DNA from: HGM13634 sp045537285
Lineage (GTDB): Bacteria; Bacillota; Clostridia; TANB77; CAG-508
NCBI GenBank assembly: GCA_045537285.1
Contig: JAZSPC010000037.1
Span: forward strand, 1-49,962
Length of the DNA: 49,962 nt
Reading direction: 5' to 3'
Part shown: in pieces, positions 23,428-31,682 of the stretch
Numbering within the stretch: the first letter of the stretch is position 1
How the letters are laid out: each line of letters starts with the position of its first letter
Translations under genes and position numbers: made by a program
The notes under the pieces: generated by a model
Told to the model about the DNA's origin: nothing
The model's database searches: none
What the model saw: only the letters and a program-made list of their open reading frames with translations

Positions 23428-26037
23428 ATGGCAGAAGAATTAAGTGAAGAAGAAAAACTCAGAATTAAAAATATGATAGATGACCTGGTTGCAAGAGCAA
23501 AAATTGCATCAGAAGAATATATGAATCTAGATCAAGAAACTATCAATAATATTGTTAAAGAAATGGCAATGGCAGGTCTGGACAACCATATGAAACTTGC
23601 AAAAATGGCTGTGGAAGAGACAGGACGTGGTATTTATGAAGATAAAATTACTAAGAATATGTTTGCTACTGAGTATATTTATCATAATATAAAATACAAT
23701 AAAACGGTTGGAGTAATTGCTGAAAATGAAGAAGAAGGGTATGAGGAAATTGCAGAACCTATTGGAATTATAGCAGGTGTTACGCCAGTGACTAACCCAA
23801 CATCTACAACTATGTTTAAGTCAATAATTTCAGCTAAAACAAGAAATGTAATAATATTTGGTTTTCATCCATCAGCGCAAAAATGTAGTGTTGAAGCGGC
23901 TAAAATTGTTAGAGATGCAGCAATATCAGCTGGTGCACCAAAAGATTGTATTTTGTGGATAGAAGAGCCATCAGTTGAAGCAACAAGTGCACTTATGCAT
24001 CATCCAGAGGTAAATCTAATTTTAGCGACTGGTGGAACAGGAATGGTAAAAGCAGCATATTCATCAGGAAAACCAGCATTAGGTGTTGGACCTGGAAATG
24101 TGCCATGTTATATAGAAAAAAGTGCAAAATTAAAAACATCTGTAAATGATTTAGTAATGTCAAAATCATTTGACAATGGAATGATTTGTGCATCTGAACA
24201 AGCAGTTATAGTAGATAAAGAAATTACAGAAGAATTTGAAAAATTAATGAAAGAATTTGGATGCTATTTCTTATCAGAAGAGGAAAAACAAAAACTACAA
24301 ACAGCAATGTTTAATAAAGAAAAAGGAAATACCTTAATAGGAGCAATAGCAGGTCAAAGCCCAATGCAAATAGCTGAAATGGCTGGAATTACAGTTCCTG
24401 AAAATACAAAAGTAATTGTCGTAGAAGAAACAGGTGTTGGAGCAGAATATCCATTTTCAAGAGAAAAGTTAAGTCCTGTTTTAGCATACTATAAAGTAGA
24501 AAACAGTGAAGAAGGAATATTACTAGCAGAAAAATTAATTGAATTTGGAGGACTTGGACATTCAGCTGCAATTCATTCAGAAAATGATGAAATAATAGAA
24601 GAATATTCTAAGAGAGTAAAAGTAGGAAGAATCATTGTTAACTCACCATCAACACATGGTGCAATTGGAGATATATACAATACAAATATGCCTTCGTTAA
24701 CACTAGGTTGTGGTTCATTTGGAGGAAATTCAACAACATCAAATGTATCATCAGTTAATCTAATAAATATAAAAAGAGTAGCAAAAAGGAGAGTTAATAT
24801 GCAATGGTTTAAAATTCCAGAAAAAATATATTTTGAAGCTGGTTCAATTTCATATTTAGAAAAAATGCCAGAGATTACAAAAGCATTTATAGTAACAGAC
24901 GATTCAATGGTTAAATTAGGATATGTAGATAAAATACTATATCATTTAAGAAAAAGAAATGACTATGTTCATTCAGAAATATTTGCAGATGTTGAACCAG
25001 ACCCATCTTTTGAGACAATAAAAAGAGGAGTTAGTGCAATGAATGCATTTGAACCCGATGTAATAATAGCATTAGGAGGAGGAAGTGCAATAGATGCTGC
25101 AAAAGGTATGTGGTTATTCTATGAGCATCCAGATGCAGATGTCGAGGGAATGAAACTTAAATTTATGGATATTAGAAAACGTACCTATAAATTCCCAAAA
25201 CTTGGTGTAAAATCAAAAATGGTAGCAATACCAACGACATCAGGAACGGGTTCAGAAGTAACATCTTTTGCAGTTATTTCGGATAAACAAAAGAATATGA
25301 AATATCCATTAGCAGATTATGAATTAACACCAGATGTTGCAATAATAGACCCAGATTTGGTAATGACACTTCCAAAATCAATCACAGCAGATACTGGTAT
25401 GGATGTTTTAACACATGCAATAGAAGCGTATGTTTCTAATATGGCATCTGATTACACTGATGGCTTATCAGAAAAAGCGGTTGAATTAGTATTTAATAAT
25501 TTGCAAGAAGCATATGAACATGGAGATAATAAACAAGCAAGAGAAAAAATGCATAATGCAAGCTGTATAGCAGGTATGGCATTTACAAATGCGTTTTTAG
25601 GATTAAATCATTCAATTGCTCACAAATTAGGTGGAGAATTCCATATACCACATGGTAGAGCAAATGCAATAATTTTACCTTATGTTATAAAATACAATAG
25701 TATAATGCCTACAAAATTTGTATCATTCCCTAAATATGAATATTTTATAGCAGATCAAAAATATGCTAACTTAGCAAGAAAATTAGGATTAAATGCTAAT
25801 ACAACAGAAGAAGGAGTAAATTCATTAATAAAATCAATTCAAGAATTAAGTGCTAATATTAATGAGCCCAAATCACTACAAGAAGCAGGAATAGATGAAA
25901 AAGAATTTTTAGCAAAGTTAGATGATTTAGCAGATAAAGCATTCTCAGATCAATGTACATTTGCAAATCCAAGAGTACCATTAGTTCCAGAGATAAGACA
26001 AATTATGCTAGACGCATATTATGGAAAAGAGATATAA
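23428..26037 (+). CDS. adhE: Bifunctional acetaldehyde-CoA/alcohol dehydrogenase
   Basis: This 869-residue two-domain enzyme reduces acetyl-CoA to acetaldehyde and then ethanol, regenerating NAD. The aldehyde dehydrogenase half (about residues 1-450) has PIGIIAGVTPVTNPTST (about 111-127) and the catalytic Cys in NGMICASEQ (about 254). The iron-dependent alcohol dehydrogenase half (about 455-869) has the NAD motif ALGGGSAIDAAKGMW and TSGTGSEVT. Its metal ligands are in HAIEAYVS and LNHSIAHKLGGEFHIPHG. The length and both active sites are normal. It has its own promoter and terminator. With pyruvate:ferredoxin oxidoreductase it would form an ethanol-producing fermentation route. Confidence 0.97.
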   Translation: MAEELSEEEKLRIKNMIDDLVARAKIASEEYMNLDQETINNIVKEMAMAGLDNHMKLAKMAVEETGRGIYEDKITKNMFATEYIYHNIKYNKTVGVIAENEEEGYEEIAEPIGIIAGVTPVTNPTSTTMFKSIISAKTRNVIIFGFHPSAQKCSVEAAKIVRDAAISAGAPKDCILWIEEPSVEATSALMHHPEVNLILATGGTGMVKAAYSSGKPALGVGPGNVPCYIEKSAKLKTSVNDLVMSKSFDNGMICASEQAVIVDKEITEEFEKLMKEFGCYFLSEEEKQKLQTAMFNKEKGNTLIGAIAGQSPMQIAEMAGITVPENTKVIVVEETGVGAEYPFSREKLSPVLAYYKVENSEEGILLAEKLIEFGGLGHSAAIHSENDEIIEEYSKRVKVGRIIVNSPSTHGAIGDIYNTNMPSLTLGCGSFGGNSTTSNVSSVNLINIKRVAKRRVNMQWFKIPEKIYFEAGSISYLEKMPEITKAFIVTDDSMVKLGYVDKILYHLRKRNDYVHSEIFADVEPDPSFETIKRGVSAMNAFEPDVIIALGGGSAIDAAKGMWLFYEHPDADVEGMKLKFMDIRKRTYKFPKLGVKSKMVAIPTTSGTGSEVTSFAVISDKQKNMKYPLADYELTPDVAIIDPDLVMTLPKSITADTGMDVLTHAIEAYVSNMASDYTDGLSEKAVELVFNNLQEAYEHGDNKQAREKMHNASCIAGMAFTNAFLGLNHSIAHKLGGEFHIPHGRANAIILPYVIKYNSIMPTKFVSFPKYEYFIADQKYANLARKLGLNANTTEEGVNSLIKSIQELSANINEPKSLQEAGIDEKEFLAKLDDLADKAFSDQCTFANPRVPLVPEIRQIMLDAYYGKEI

Positions 26038-26048
26038 CAGTATAAATT

Positions 26049-26075
26049 AAAAGCGTTGGTAAAACCAGCGCTTTT
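26049..26075 (+). terminator. adhE terminator overlapping the next promoter
   Basis: AAAAGCGTTGGT (26049-26060) pairs with ACCAGCGCTTTT (26064-26075), with one G-U. The last two T bases are also the start of the TTGACA box of cassette 1. Confidence 0.75.
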
Positions 26076-26102
26076 GACATTTTATGTAAAATATGATATG
26101 AT
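26074..26102 (+). promoter_or_regulatory. Promoter of Spo0A_C cassette 1
   Basis: TTGACA (26074-26079), 17 bases, TATGAT (26097-26102), extended by TGA. The spacer TTTTATGTAAAATATGA is nearly identical in cassettes 2 and 3. Confidence 0.85.
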
Positions 26103-26109
26103 ATATATA

Positions 26110-26145
26110 TTGGAAAAAATCCAAAATATTAAAAGCGGGGACGCT
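26110..26145 (+). promoter_or_regulatory. Conserved 5' leader, cassette 1
   Basis: The predicted mRNA starts almost exactly at a small hairpin, TTGGA (26110-26114) with TCCAA (26120-26124). A second follows, AGCG-GGGA-CGCT (26134-26145). The core GCGGGGACGC recurs in all three cassettes. I match it to no known riboswitch. Confidence 0.7.
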
Positions 26146-26164
26146 AAACATCTAGGAGAAGAAT

Positions 26165-26602
26165 ATGACACAAGAAACAATCCGGATAATTGAAGAGGCT
26201 AGAAAACTTTCTGATTCTGAGTGGGCATGCTTAAAAGCAAAATTACTTCAAAAGAGTGAAGAAGAACTTGAAAAGAAGGTATGTAATATTTTAAATGAGA
26301 TAGGAATATCATCTAATAGTAAAGGATATCAATATTTAAAGACAGCAATTGTTCTTACATATAATGATCCAACATTATTAGATAGCGTAACTAAAGTATT
26401 ATATCCTAAAGTTGCAGAAGAGTTTAATACTACTTGGATAAGAGTTGAAAGAAGTATGAGGTATGTTATAGAAATAGCATTCTTCACGGGGAATATAAAT
26501 AAAATACATGAGGTATTTAAATCTACATATTCTCTCGAAAAAGGTAAAACTACAAATTCGCAATTTATAGCAGGAATTGTATTTTATATCCGGAATAGCT
26601 AA
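26165..26602 (+). CDS. Stand-alone Spo0A C-terminal-type DNA-binding protein 1
   Basis: This 145-residue protein has a short N-terminal helical segment (residues 1-35, with LSDSEWACLKAKL). The rest (about 38-140) matches the Spo0A effector domain: LNEIGISSNSKGYQYLKTAI, DSVTKVLYPKVAEEFNTT, the recognition-helix block RVERSMRYVIEIAF, and KTTNSQFIAGI. There is no receiver domain, so it cannot be phosphorylated like Spo0A. Spo0A_C binds TGTCGAA boxes, and these residues are mostly conserved, so DNA binding is likely. Whether it competes with or replaces Spo0A is unknown. AGGAG lies at 26154-26158. It is the most diverged of the three in the helix (SMRYVIE for AIRHAIE). Confidence 0.85.
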   Translation: MTQETIRIIEEARKLSDSEWACLKAKLLQKSEEELEKKVCNILNEIGISSNSKGYQYLKTAIVLTYNDPTLLDSVTKVLYPKVAEEFNTTWIRVERSMRYVIEIAFFTGNINKIHEVFKSTYSLEKGKTTNSQFIAGIVFYIRNS

Positions 26603-26609
26603 CTGCATC

Positions 26610-26636
26610 AAAAGACCTAGTTTTTCTAGGTCTTTT
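26610..26636 (+). terminator. Terminator of cassette 1
   Basis: AAAAGACCTAG (26610-26620) pairs with CTAGGTCTTTT (26626-26636). The same hairpin recurs at 27259-27285. Confidence 0.85.
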
Positions 26637-26640
26637 ATTT

Positions 26641-26669
26641 TTGACTTTTTATGTAAATTGTGGTACAAT
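26641..26669 (+). promoter_or_regulatory. Promoter of Spo0A_C cassette 2
   Basis: TTGACT (26641-26646), 17 bases, TACAAT (26664-26669), extended by TGG. It starts within five bases of the preceding terminator. Confidence 0.8.
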
Positions 26670-26676
26670 ATATATA

Positions 26677-26713
26677 TTGGAAAAAAATCCAAAATATTAA
26701 AAGCGGGGACGCA
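26677..26713 (+). promoter_or_regulatory. Conserved 5' leader, cassette 2
   Basis: TTGGA and TCCAA (26677-26692) form the first hairpin, then AATATTAAAAGCGGGGACGC as in cassette 1. The second stem loses its outer pair (A in place of T at 26713). Confidence 0.7.
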
Positions 26714-26735
26714 AAACATCTAGGAGTACAATATT

Positions 26736-27251
26736 ATGACAAGAGAAGAAAAAATTCAGGTAATGGAAGATGCAATTCGGTTAATGAAAAATTTAACAAA
26801 ACTTTTTCAATCCGAATTGGATGAACTTGGTTCAGGAAAAGATCAAAAAATAAGCTATATACCTAAGGAAATAGTTGTAAAGAGTGCAGATACAGAAAAA
26901 ATCTGTATAGATGAAGTGAAAATTTATAATCTCTTAAAGGAGATTGGAATACCAACTAATCTTTCAGGGTATAAATGTATACAGATAGCAGTAATGCTTT
27001 GTATAGAGAATCCTGATATGTTGAGTAGAACTACGAAGTTACTTTATCCTACAATAGCTAAAATGATAAATAGTACGACTGTAAGAGTTGAACGAGCTAT
27101 TCGTCATGCTATTGAAAAAACATGGTATATTGGAGATTATGATAAACTCATTGAAATATTTGGAAATTCATATTCTCGTGATAAAGGTAAAACTACAAAT
27201 ACGGAGTTTATTTCTGGAATTATTACATATCTTTCATATCAGAATTGCTAA
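26736..27251 (+). CDS. Stand-alone Spo0A C-terminal-type DNA-binding protein 2
   Basis: This 171-residue paralogue has a longer N-terminal region (about residues 1-65) that does not align with protein 1 except for MT at the start and an amphipathic helix. The Spo0A_C domain (about 67-168) has LLKEIGIPTNLSGYKCIQIAV, TKLLYPTIAKMINSTT, RVERAIRHAIEKTW and KTTNTEFISGI. The recognition helix RVERAIRHAIE is identical to that of classical Spo0A. There is no receiver domain. TAGGAG (26721-26726) lies nine bases before ATG 26736. It has its own promoter and terminator, so its level can be set independently of its neighbours. Confidence 0.87.
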   Translation: MTREEKIQVMEDAIRLMKNLTKLFQSELDELGSGKDQKISYIPKEIVVKSADTEKICIDEVKIYNLLKEIGIPTNLSGYKCIQIAVMLCIENPDMLSRTTKLLYPTIAKMINSTTVRVERAIRHAIEKTWYIGDYDKLIEIFGNSYSRDKGKTTNTEFISGIITYLSYQNC

Positions 27252-27258
27252 CCGTAAC

Positions 27259-27285
27259 AAAAGACCTAGTTTTTCTAGGTCTTTT
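27259..27285 (+). terminator. Terminator of cassette 2
   Basis: AAAAGACCTAG (27259-27269) and CTAGGTCTTTT (27275-27285) around T5, identical in stem and loop to that of cassette 1. Confidence 0.85.
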
Positions 27286-27291
27286 ATTTTT

Positions 27292-27320
27292 TTGACATAT
27301 TATGTAAAATATGATATAAT
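27292..27320 (+). promoter_or_regulatory. Promoter of Spo0A_C cassette 3
   Basis: TTGACA (27292-27297), 17 bases, TATAAT (27315-27320), extended by TGA: a full consensus and the strongest of the three. Confidence 0.9.
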
Positions 27321-27327
27321 ATATGTA

Positions 27328-27363
27328 TTGGATTATTCCATGTAAAATAAAAGCGGGGACGCT
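27328..27363 (+). promoter_or_regulatory. Conserved 5' leader, cassette 3
   Basis: TGGA (27329-27332) pairs with TCCA (27337-27340) at the predicted 5' end. AGCG-GGGA-CGCT (27352-27363) follows. The sequence between the hairpins has changed but both hairpins are kept. Confidence 0.65.
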
Positions 27364-27385
27364 AAAAAATATCCGGAGGAAAAAA

Positions 27386-27865
27386 ATGACAAGAAGAACA
27401 ATGACAGAAATTCGGAGAGTAGTAAGATTACTTGCAAACCTTCCTGATGAAGATTGGGAAAGAATCTGTAAAGTAGTAGAAGAAGATGAAAAAGATTCCG
27501 AAGTTGCCGTAACACCAATTCAGCAGGAGCCACAAGAAAGAACTTATGAAGATGTCACCAAGATAATTCATAAGCTCGGGGTACCTGCGAACATTAAAGG
27601 GTATGATTACCTTCGTTCAGCAATCATATGCAATTTGAAATATGGGAATATAGCTATTACAAGAGAGCTTTATCCTACAATAGCAAAAGAATTTGACACA
27701 ACTCCTCAAAGAGTGGAAAGAGCCATTAGACATGCTATATCAAGAATATATGCAATTGGAGATGAGGCGACAATTCTTGAAGTATTCGGAAACAAAAATC
27801 GTATTCCTACAAACAGCGAGGTAATAGCAACAATTGCGGAATATTTAAGATTTAATAAAATTTAA
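27386..27865 (+). CDS. Stand-alone Spo0A C-terminal-type DNA-binding protein 3
   Basis: I start it at ATG 27386 (159 residues) after CGGAGGA at 27374-27380. An upstream in-frame ATG at 27323 is at the promoter and cannot be used. The N-terminus (residues 1-40) has LANLPDEDWERICKVV, echoing LSDSEWACLKAKL of protein 1, then an acidic Gln/Pro linker. The Spo0A_C domain (about 55-157) has IHKLGVPANIKGYDYLRSAI, ELYPTIAKEFDTT, RVERAIRHAISRIY and PTNSEVIATIAEYLRF. Two loops are a few residues shorter than in the other copies. No receiver domain is present. DNA binding is likely from the intact recognition helix; the target genes are unknown. Confidence 0.87.
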   Translation: MTRRTMTEIRRVVRLLANLPDEDWERICKVVEEDEKDSEVAVTPIQQEPQERTYEDVTKIIHKLGVPANIKGYDYLRSAIICNLKYGNIAITRELYPTIAKEFDTTPQRVERAIRHAISRIYAIGDEATILEVFGNKNRIPTNSEVIATIAEYLRFNKI

Positions 27866-27881
27866 TTCTTAACCCGCTTTT

Positions 27882-27909
27882 GGCACCTAGAATTTTCTAG
27901 GTGCCTTTT
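27882..27909 (+). terminator. Terminator of cassette 3
   Basis: GGCACCTAGA (27882-27891) pairs with TCTAGGTGCC (27896-27905), then TTTT. Confidence 0.85.
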
Positions 27910-27940
27910 CTAATTATTTTAAACAAAAGAAGTGTAATAC

Positions 27941-27969
27941 TTGTATTTTTTGTAAATTCGTTATATAAT
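27941..27969 (+). promoter_or_regulatory. Promoter of gatCAB
   Basis: TTGTAT (27941-27946), 17 bases, TATAAT (27964-27969), 29 bases before gatC. Confidence 0.7.
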
Positions 27970-27998
27970 TACGGCTATAAAGTTTAGGAGATGATTAA

Positions 27999-28283
27999 AT
28001 GGAAATTAGTAAAGAAGAAATTTTACATATAGCAAAGCTTGCTAATTTAAAATTAAATGAAGAAGAAATACCAGAATATATAAAAAATCTTCAAGATATT
28101 TTAAACTTTGCAAACATTGTGAACAAAGCAGATGTAGAAGGTTTGGATATTACAGCGGGTGCAATAGAAAAGTGTAATGTGTTTAGGAAAGATGAAATTA
28201 AAGTATTTGAGGACAATAAAGCACTATTACAAAACGCACCAGAGCAAAAAGATAATATGTTTAGAGTACCGAAGGTATTATAG
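27999..28283 (+). CDS. gatC: Asp/Glu-tRNA amidotransferase subunit C
   Basis: The 94-residue subunit has the GatC hallmarks: HIAKLANLKLNEEEI near the N-terminus (about 10-24), LQDILNFANIVNKADVEG (about 30-47) and a C-terminal NMFRVPKVL. GatC bridges GatA and GatB in the complex that converts misacylated Glu-tRNA(Gln) or Asp-tRNA(Asn) to the correct amide. It is first of three co-directional genes, with 12 bases to gatA. TAGGAG precedes its ATG. Confidence 0.93.
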   Translation: MEISKEEILHIAKLANLKLNEEEIPEYIKNLQDILNFANIVNKADVEGLDITAGAIEKCNVFRKDEIKVFEDNKALLQNAPEQKDNMFRVPKVL

Positions 28284-28295
28284 GAGGTAGAATTA

Positions 28296-29765
28296 ATGAA
28301 CATTACTGATTTAACAGTACATGAATTAAAAGAAAAGTTAGTAAATAAAGAGTTAACTATTACAGATATAAATACAGCATATGTAGATAGAATAGTGGAA
28401 AAAGAACCAGAGGTTAAAGCATTTGTTACAAATTTAACAGATACTGCATTAGAACAAGCAAAACAAGTTGAAGAAAAAGTGAAAAATGGAGAGATAAAAT
28501 CTGAATATGCAGGTATTCCAATAGGAATAAAAGATAATATTTGTACAAAAGGTATACAAACAACTTGTAGTTCTAAAATGTTAGAAAACTTTGTAGCACC
28601 ATATAATGCAACAGTAATAGCAAAATTAAATGCACAAAACCTAATAAATTTAGGAAAATTAAATATGGATGAATTTGCAATGGGATCTTCAACAGAGCAC
28701 TCTGCATTTAAGAGAACTTGTAATCCATGGAATTTAAACAAAGTGCCAGGAGGTTCTTCCGGTGGTAGTGCAGCAGCGGTAGCAGCAGGAATGGTGCCTT
28801 GGGCATTAGGTTCAGATACAGGTGGTTCAATTCGTCAACCAGCAAGTTTATGTGGAGTTGTAGGATTAAAACCAACTTATGGACTAGTTTCAAGATATGG
28901 TTTAGTGGCATATGCCTCATCGCTTGACCAAATAGGTCCTATTACTAAAGATGTAGAAGATTGTGCAATACTTTTAAATATGATTGCTGGACATGATGAA
29001 AAAGACACTACATCAACAAATATGGAAAAAGTAGATTATACTAAATCATTAAAAAATGATGTAAAAGGTTTAAAAGTAGGAGTTCCAAAAGAATTCTTAG
29101 CAGAAGGAATAAATTCGGAAGTTAAAGAAGTAATAGAAAAAGCAATAGAAGAATATAAAGAAATGGGAGCTATTGTAGAAGAATGTTCTCTTCCAATTGC
29201 AGATTATTCGCTAGCTACTTACTATATCATATCATGTGCAGAAGCAAGTTCAAACTTGGGAAGATTTGACGGCATAAGATATGGTTATAGAACACAAAAT
29301 TATGAGAATTTGAATGATTTATTTGTAAATTCAAGAACAGAAGGTTTTGGGGATGAAGTAAAAAGAAGAATAATACTTGGTACTTATGTTTTATCATCAG
29401 GATATTATGATGCATATTACAAAAAAGCTCAACAAGTAAGAACATTAGTAAAAAGAGAATTTGATAAAGCTTTTGAAAAATATGATGTATTATTAACTCC
29501 AACATCACCAACAGTAGCATTTGATATGGATGCAAAATCAAACAATCCATTAGAAATGTATTTAGCAGATATTTGTACAGTATCTATAAATATAGCAGGG
29601 GTTCCAGCGATATCGATTCCATGTGGAGTAGACAAAACAGGAATGCCAATAGGATTACAAATAATAGGAAAACAATTTAGTGAAGAAACAATATTAAATG
29701 CAGCATATACTTATGAGCAAAAAACAAAATTTAGAGAAAAATATAAACCAGAATTTAAGAAATAA
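28296..29765 (+). CDS. gatA: Asp/Glu-tRNA amidotransferase subunit A (amidase)
   Basis: The 489-residue amidase-signature enzyme releases ammonia from glutamine for transfer to the tRNA-bound acid. The catalytic triad is visible: Lys in GIPIGIKDNIC (about residue 77), and the cis-Ser and nucleophilic Ser in GGSSGGSAAAVAAG and GSDTGGSIRQPASLCG (about 150-190). VGLKPTYGLVSRYGL follows. Length and motifs are normal. It lies between gatC and gatB with short gaps and an AGGAGG site. Confidence 0.97.
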   Translation: MNITDLTVHELKEKLVNKELTITDINTAYVDRIVEKEPEVKAFVTNLTDTALEQAKQVEEKVKNGEIKSEYAGIPIGIKDNICTKGIQTTCSSKMLENFVAPYNATVIAKLNAQNLINLGKLNMDEFAMGSSTEHSAFKRTCNPWNLNKVPGGSSGGSAAAVAAGMVPWALGSDTGGSIRQPASLCGVVGLKPTYGLVSRYGLVAYASSLDQIGPITKDVEDCAILLNMIAGHDEKDTTSTNMEKVDYTKSLKNDVKGLKVGVPKEFLAEGINSEVKEVIEKAIEEYKEMGAIVEECSLPIADYSLATYYIISCAEASSNLGRFDGIRYGYRTQNYENLNDLFVNSRTEGFGDEVKRRIILGTYVLSSGYYDAYYKKAQQVRTLVKREFDKAFEKYDVLLTPTSPTVAFDMDAKSNNPLEMYLADICTVSINIAGVPAISIPCGVDKTGMPIGLQIIGKQFSEETILNAAYTYEQKTKFREKYKPEFKK

Positions 29766-29776
29766 GGAGAAATTTT

Positions 29777-31222
29777 ATGCCAAGAGAAGATTATGAGGTA
29801 GTTATAGGTTTAGAGGTTCATGCAGAACTTTCTACTAAAACAAAAATATTTTGTTCTTGTCCTACTGAATTTGGTGGAGCTCCTAATACGCATGTATGCC
29901 CAGTATGTATGGCAATGCCAGGTAGCTTACCAGTTTTAAATGAAAAAGTTGTTGAGTATGCAGTTAAAGCAGGTTTAGCAACAGGTTGTGAAATATCAAG
30001 AGATAGTAAAAATGATAGAAAAAACTATTTTTATCCTGATACACCAAGAGCATATCAAATATCACAATATGATAAACCACTGTGTGAACATGGTAAAATA
30101 GAAATAGAAACAGAAAACGGACCTAAAACAATAGGGATTACTAGAATACACATAGAAGATGATGCTGGAAAATTAAATCATGACCCTTATGGAAACGGAA
30201 GTTTAGTAGATTTAAATAGAGCAGGAGTTCCATTAATAGAAATAGTTTCTGAGCCAGATATGAGATCAAGCAAAGAAGCAGAAGAATATTTGAAGAAGTT
30301 AAAAGCAATTCTTGAATACATAGAAGTTTCAGATTGTAAAATGCAAGAGGGTTCATTAAGAGCAGATGTTAATGTTTCAATAATGCCAAAAGGAAGTAAT
30401 AAATTTGGAACAAGAACTGAAATGAAAAACTTAAATTCATTTAGAAGTATGATAAGAGCTATTGAATACGAAATAGGAAGACAAGTAGAAATTATAGATA
30501 ATGGGGGAGTTATTACCCAAGAAACTCTAAGATGGGATGATGTATCTGGAAAAACATTTTCAATGAGAAGTAAAGAAGATGCACAAGATTACAGATATTT
30601 TCCTGAGCCTGATTTAGTAGCAATTAGATTATCAGAAGAATATATAGAAAACATAAAAAACAACTTGCCAGAAATGCCAGAAAGCAGAAGAGAAAGATAT
30701 TTAAATGAATATGGATTAAGTGAAAAAGATGCCAATATATTAACATCTTCAAAATACTTATCAAATATGTTTGAAAGGGCATCTGGAATTTGTGGCAATA
30801 GAAAAGCCGTAGCAAACTGGTTATTATCAGATGTTTCTAGAATATTAAATGAAAAAGAATTAGAGTCAGACAGTATACCTTTTACAGCAGAAGGATTAGC
30901 GGAGCTTGTAAGTTTAATAGATAAAGGAACAATAAGCAGTGCAATAGCTAAAAAAGTGTTAGAAGAAATGTTTGAAGATAGCACACAAATGCCTTCAAAA
31001 ATAATAGAAGAAAAAGGTTGGGTGCAAATTTCAGATGAAGGGGCTATTAAAGAAGTAGTACTAAAAATACTTTCTAAAAATGCTCAGTCAGTAGCTGACT
31101 ACAAAGCAGGAAAAGATAAAGCATTAGGATTTTTAGTTGGTCAAGCTATGAAAGAAACTCGTGGAAAAGCAAATCCACAAATGCTAAATAAAATGTTTAT
31201 AGAATCAATGAATAAAATGTAG
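29777..31222 (+). CDS. gatB: Asp/Glu-tRNA amidotransferase subunit B
   Basis: The 481-residue subunit binds the misacylated tRNA, phosphorylates the acid with ATP and completes amidation. Typical blocks are VIGLEVHAELSTKTKIFC at the N-terminus, CPVCMAMPGSLPVLN, KNYFYPDTPRAYQISQYDKP and DYRYFPEPDL. A C-terminal YqeY-like tail domain (about 330-481, ending with GKANPQMLNKM) contacts the tRNA. The cysteines of the zinc site (CSCP and CPVC) are present. It ends the gat operon; a bidirectional terminator follows at 31237-31273. Confidence 0.97.
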   Translation: MPREDYEVVIGLEVHAELSTKTKIFCSCPTEFGGAPNTHVCPVCMAMPGSLPVLNEKVVEYAVKAGLATGCEISRDSKNDRKNYFYPDTPRAYQISQYDKPLCEHGKIEIETENGPKTIGITRIHIEDDAGKLNHDPYGNGSLVDLNRAGVPLIEIVSEPDMRSSKEAEEYLKKLKAILEYIEVSDCKMQEGSLRADVNVSIMPKGSNKFGTRTEMKNLNSFRSMIRAIEYEIGRQVEIIDNGGVITQETLRWDDVSGKTFSMRSKEDAQDYRYFPEPDLVAIRLSEEYIENIKNNLPEMPESRRERYLNEYGLSEKDANILTSSKYLSNMFERASGICGNRKAVANWLLSDVSRILNEKELESDSIPFTAEGLAELVSLIDKGTISSAIAKKVLEEMFEDSTQMPSKIIEEKGWVQISDEGAIKEVVLKILSKNAQSVADYKAGKDKALGFLVGQAMKETRGKANPQMLNKMFIESMNKM

Positions 31223-31236
31223 ATTATGTAATAAAT

Positions 31237-31273
31237 AAAAACAAATGGTATTTTTTAAACCATTTGTTTTTTT
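31237..31273. terminator. Bidirectional terminator after gatB
   Basis: AAAACAAATGGT (31238-31249) pairs with ACCATTTGTTTT (31259-31270). It overlaps the last codons of the minus-strand gene at 31255-31503. Confidence 0.85.
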
Positions 31274-31503
31274 AATGTATCAAATCCTACTCCTAAAATA
31301 ATGAAATCTACTATAAACATTATTCCGGTTTTAAATAGTATAGTTCCGCATGTAAATATTATAGGCAACATATATACTTGGTATGCACCTAATAATAAAA
31401 CTGAAAGTATTAAAAATGCAAACGAGAATTTAAAACCATTTATCATTATTTTTTTTACTTTATCATCTATGTCTTTATACTTTTCAATAATCATTTTTAT
31501 CAT
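31255..31503 (-). CDS. Small two-helix membrane protein, function unknown
   Basis: I start it at the ATG at 31503 (82 residues), because TAGGAGTGAT lies just upstream on the minus strand; the longer frame from 31539 has no site. The N-terminal 30 residues are charged (IIEKYKDIDDKVKKIM). They are followed by two hydrophobic segments (about 31-53 and 55-75) and a short tail. There is no cysteine pair, signal peptide or recognised motif. The gene converges on gatB and shares its terminator. The layout is that of a small integral membrane protein; I do not recognise the family. Confidence 0.6.
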   Translation of the reverse strand: MIKMIIEKYKDIDDKVKKIMINGFKFSFAFLILSVLLLGAYQVYMLPIIFTCGTILFKTGIMFIVDFIILGVGFDTLKKQMV

Positions 31504-31682
31504 ATGTATCACTCCTATATATAATAATAACACGCTCAAAAGAGTAATTCAAATGTAAATAATGGAAACAAAAAGTATGTTTGAAGTATAAATCTTTTTT
31601 ATTAACTTAAATTTTCAATATAGAATATATTAATAATAAAGAAGATTTTGTAATTATTAATATAATTAGAAGGAGATATAAT

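Noticed and set aside
27323..27385. Earlier start for Spo0A_C protein 3
   Set aside because: It lies at the predicted transcription start, before the leader and the ribosome-binding site.
28091..28741. 216-codon minus-strand ORF across gatC/gatA
   Set aside because: Antisense to two certain genes; no promoter or ribosome-binding site.
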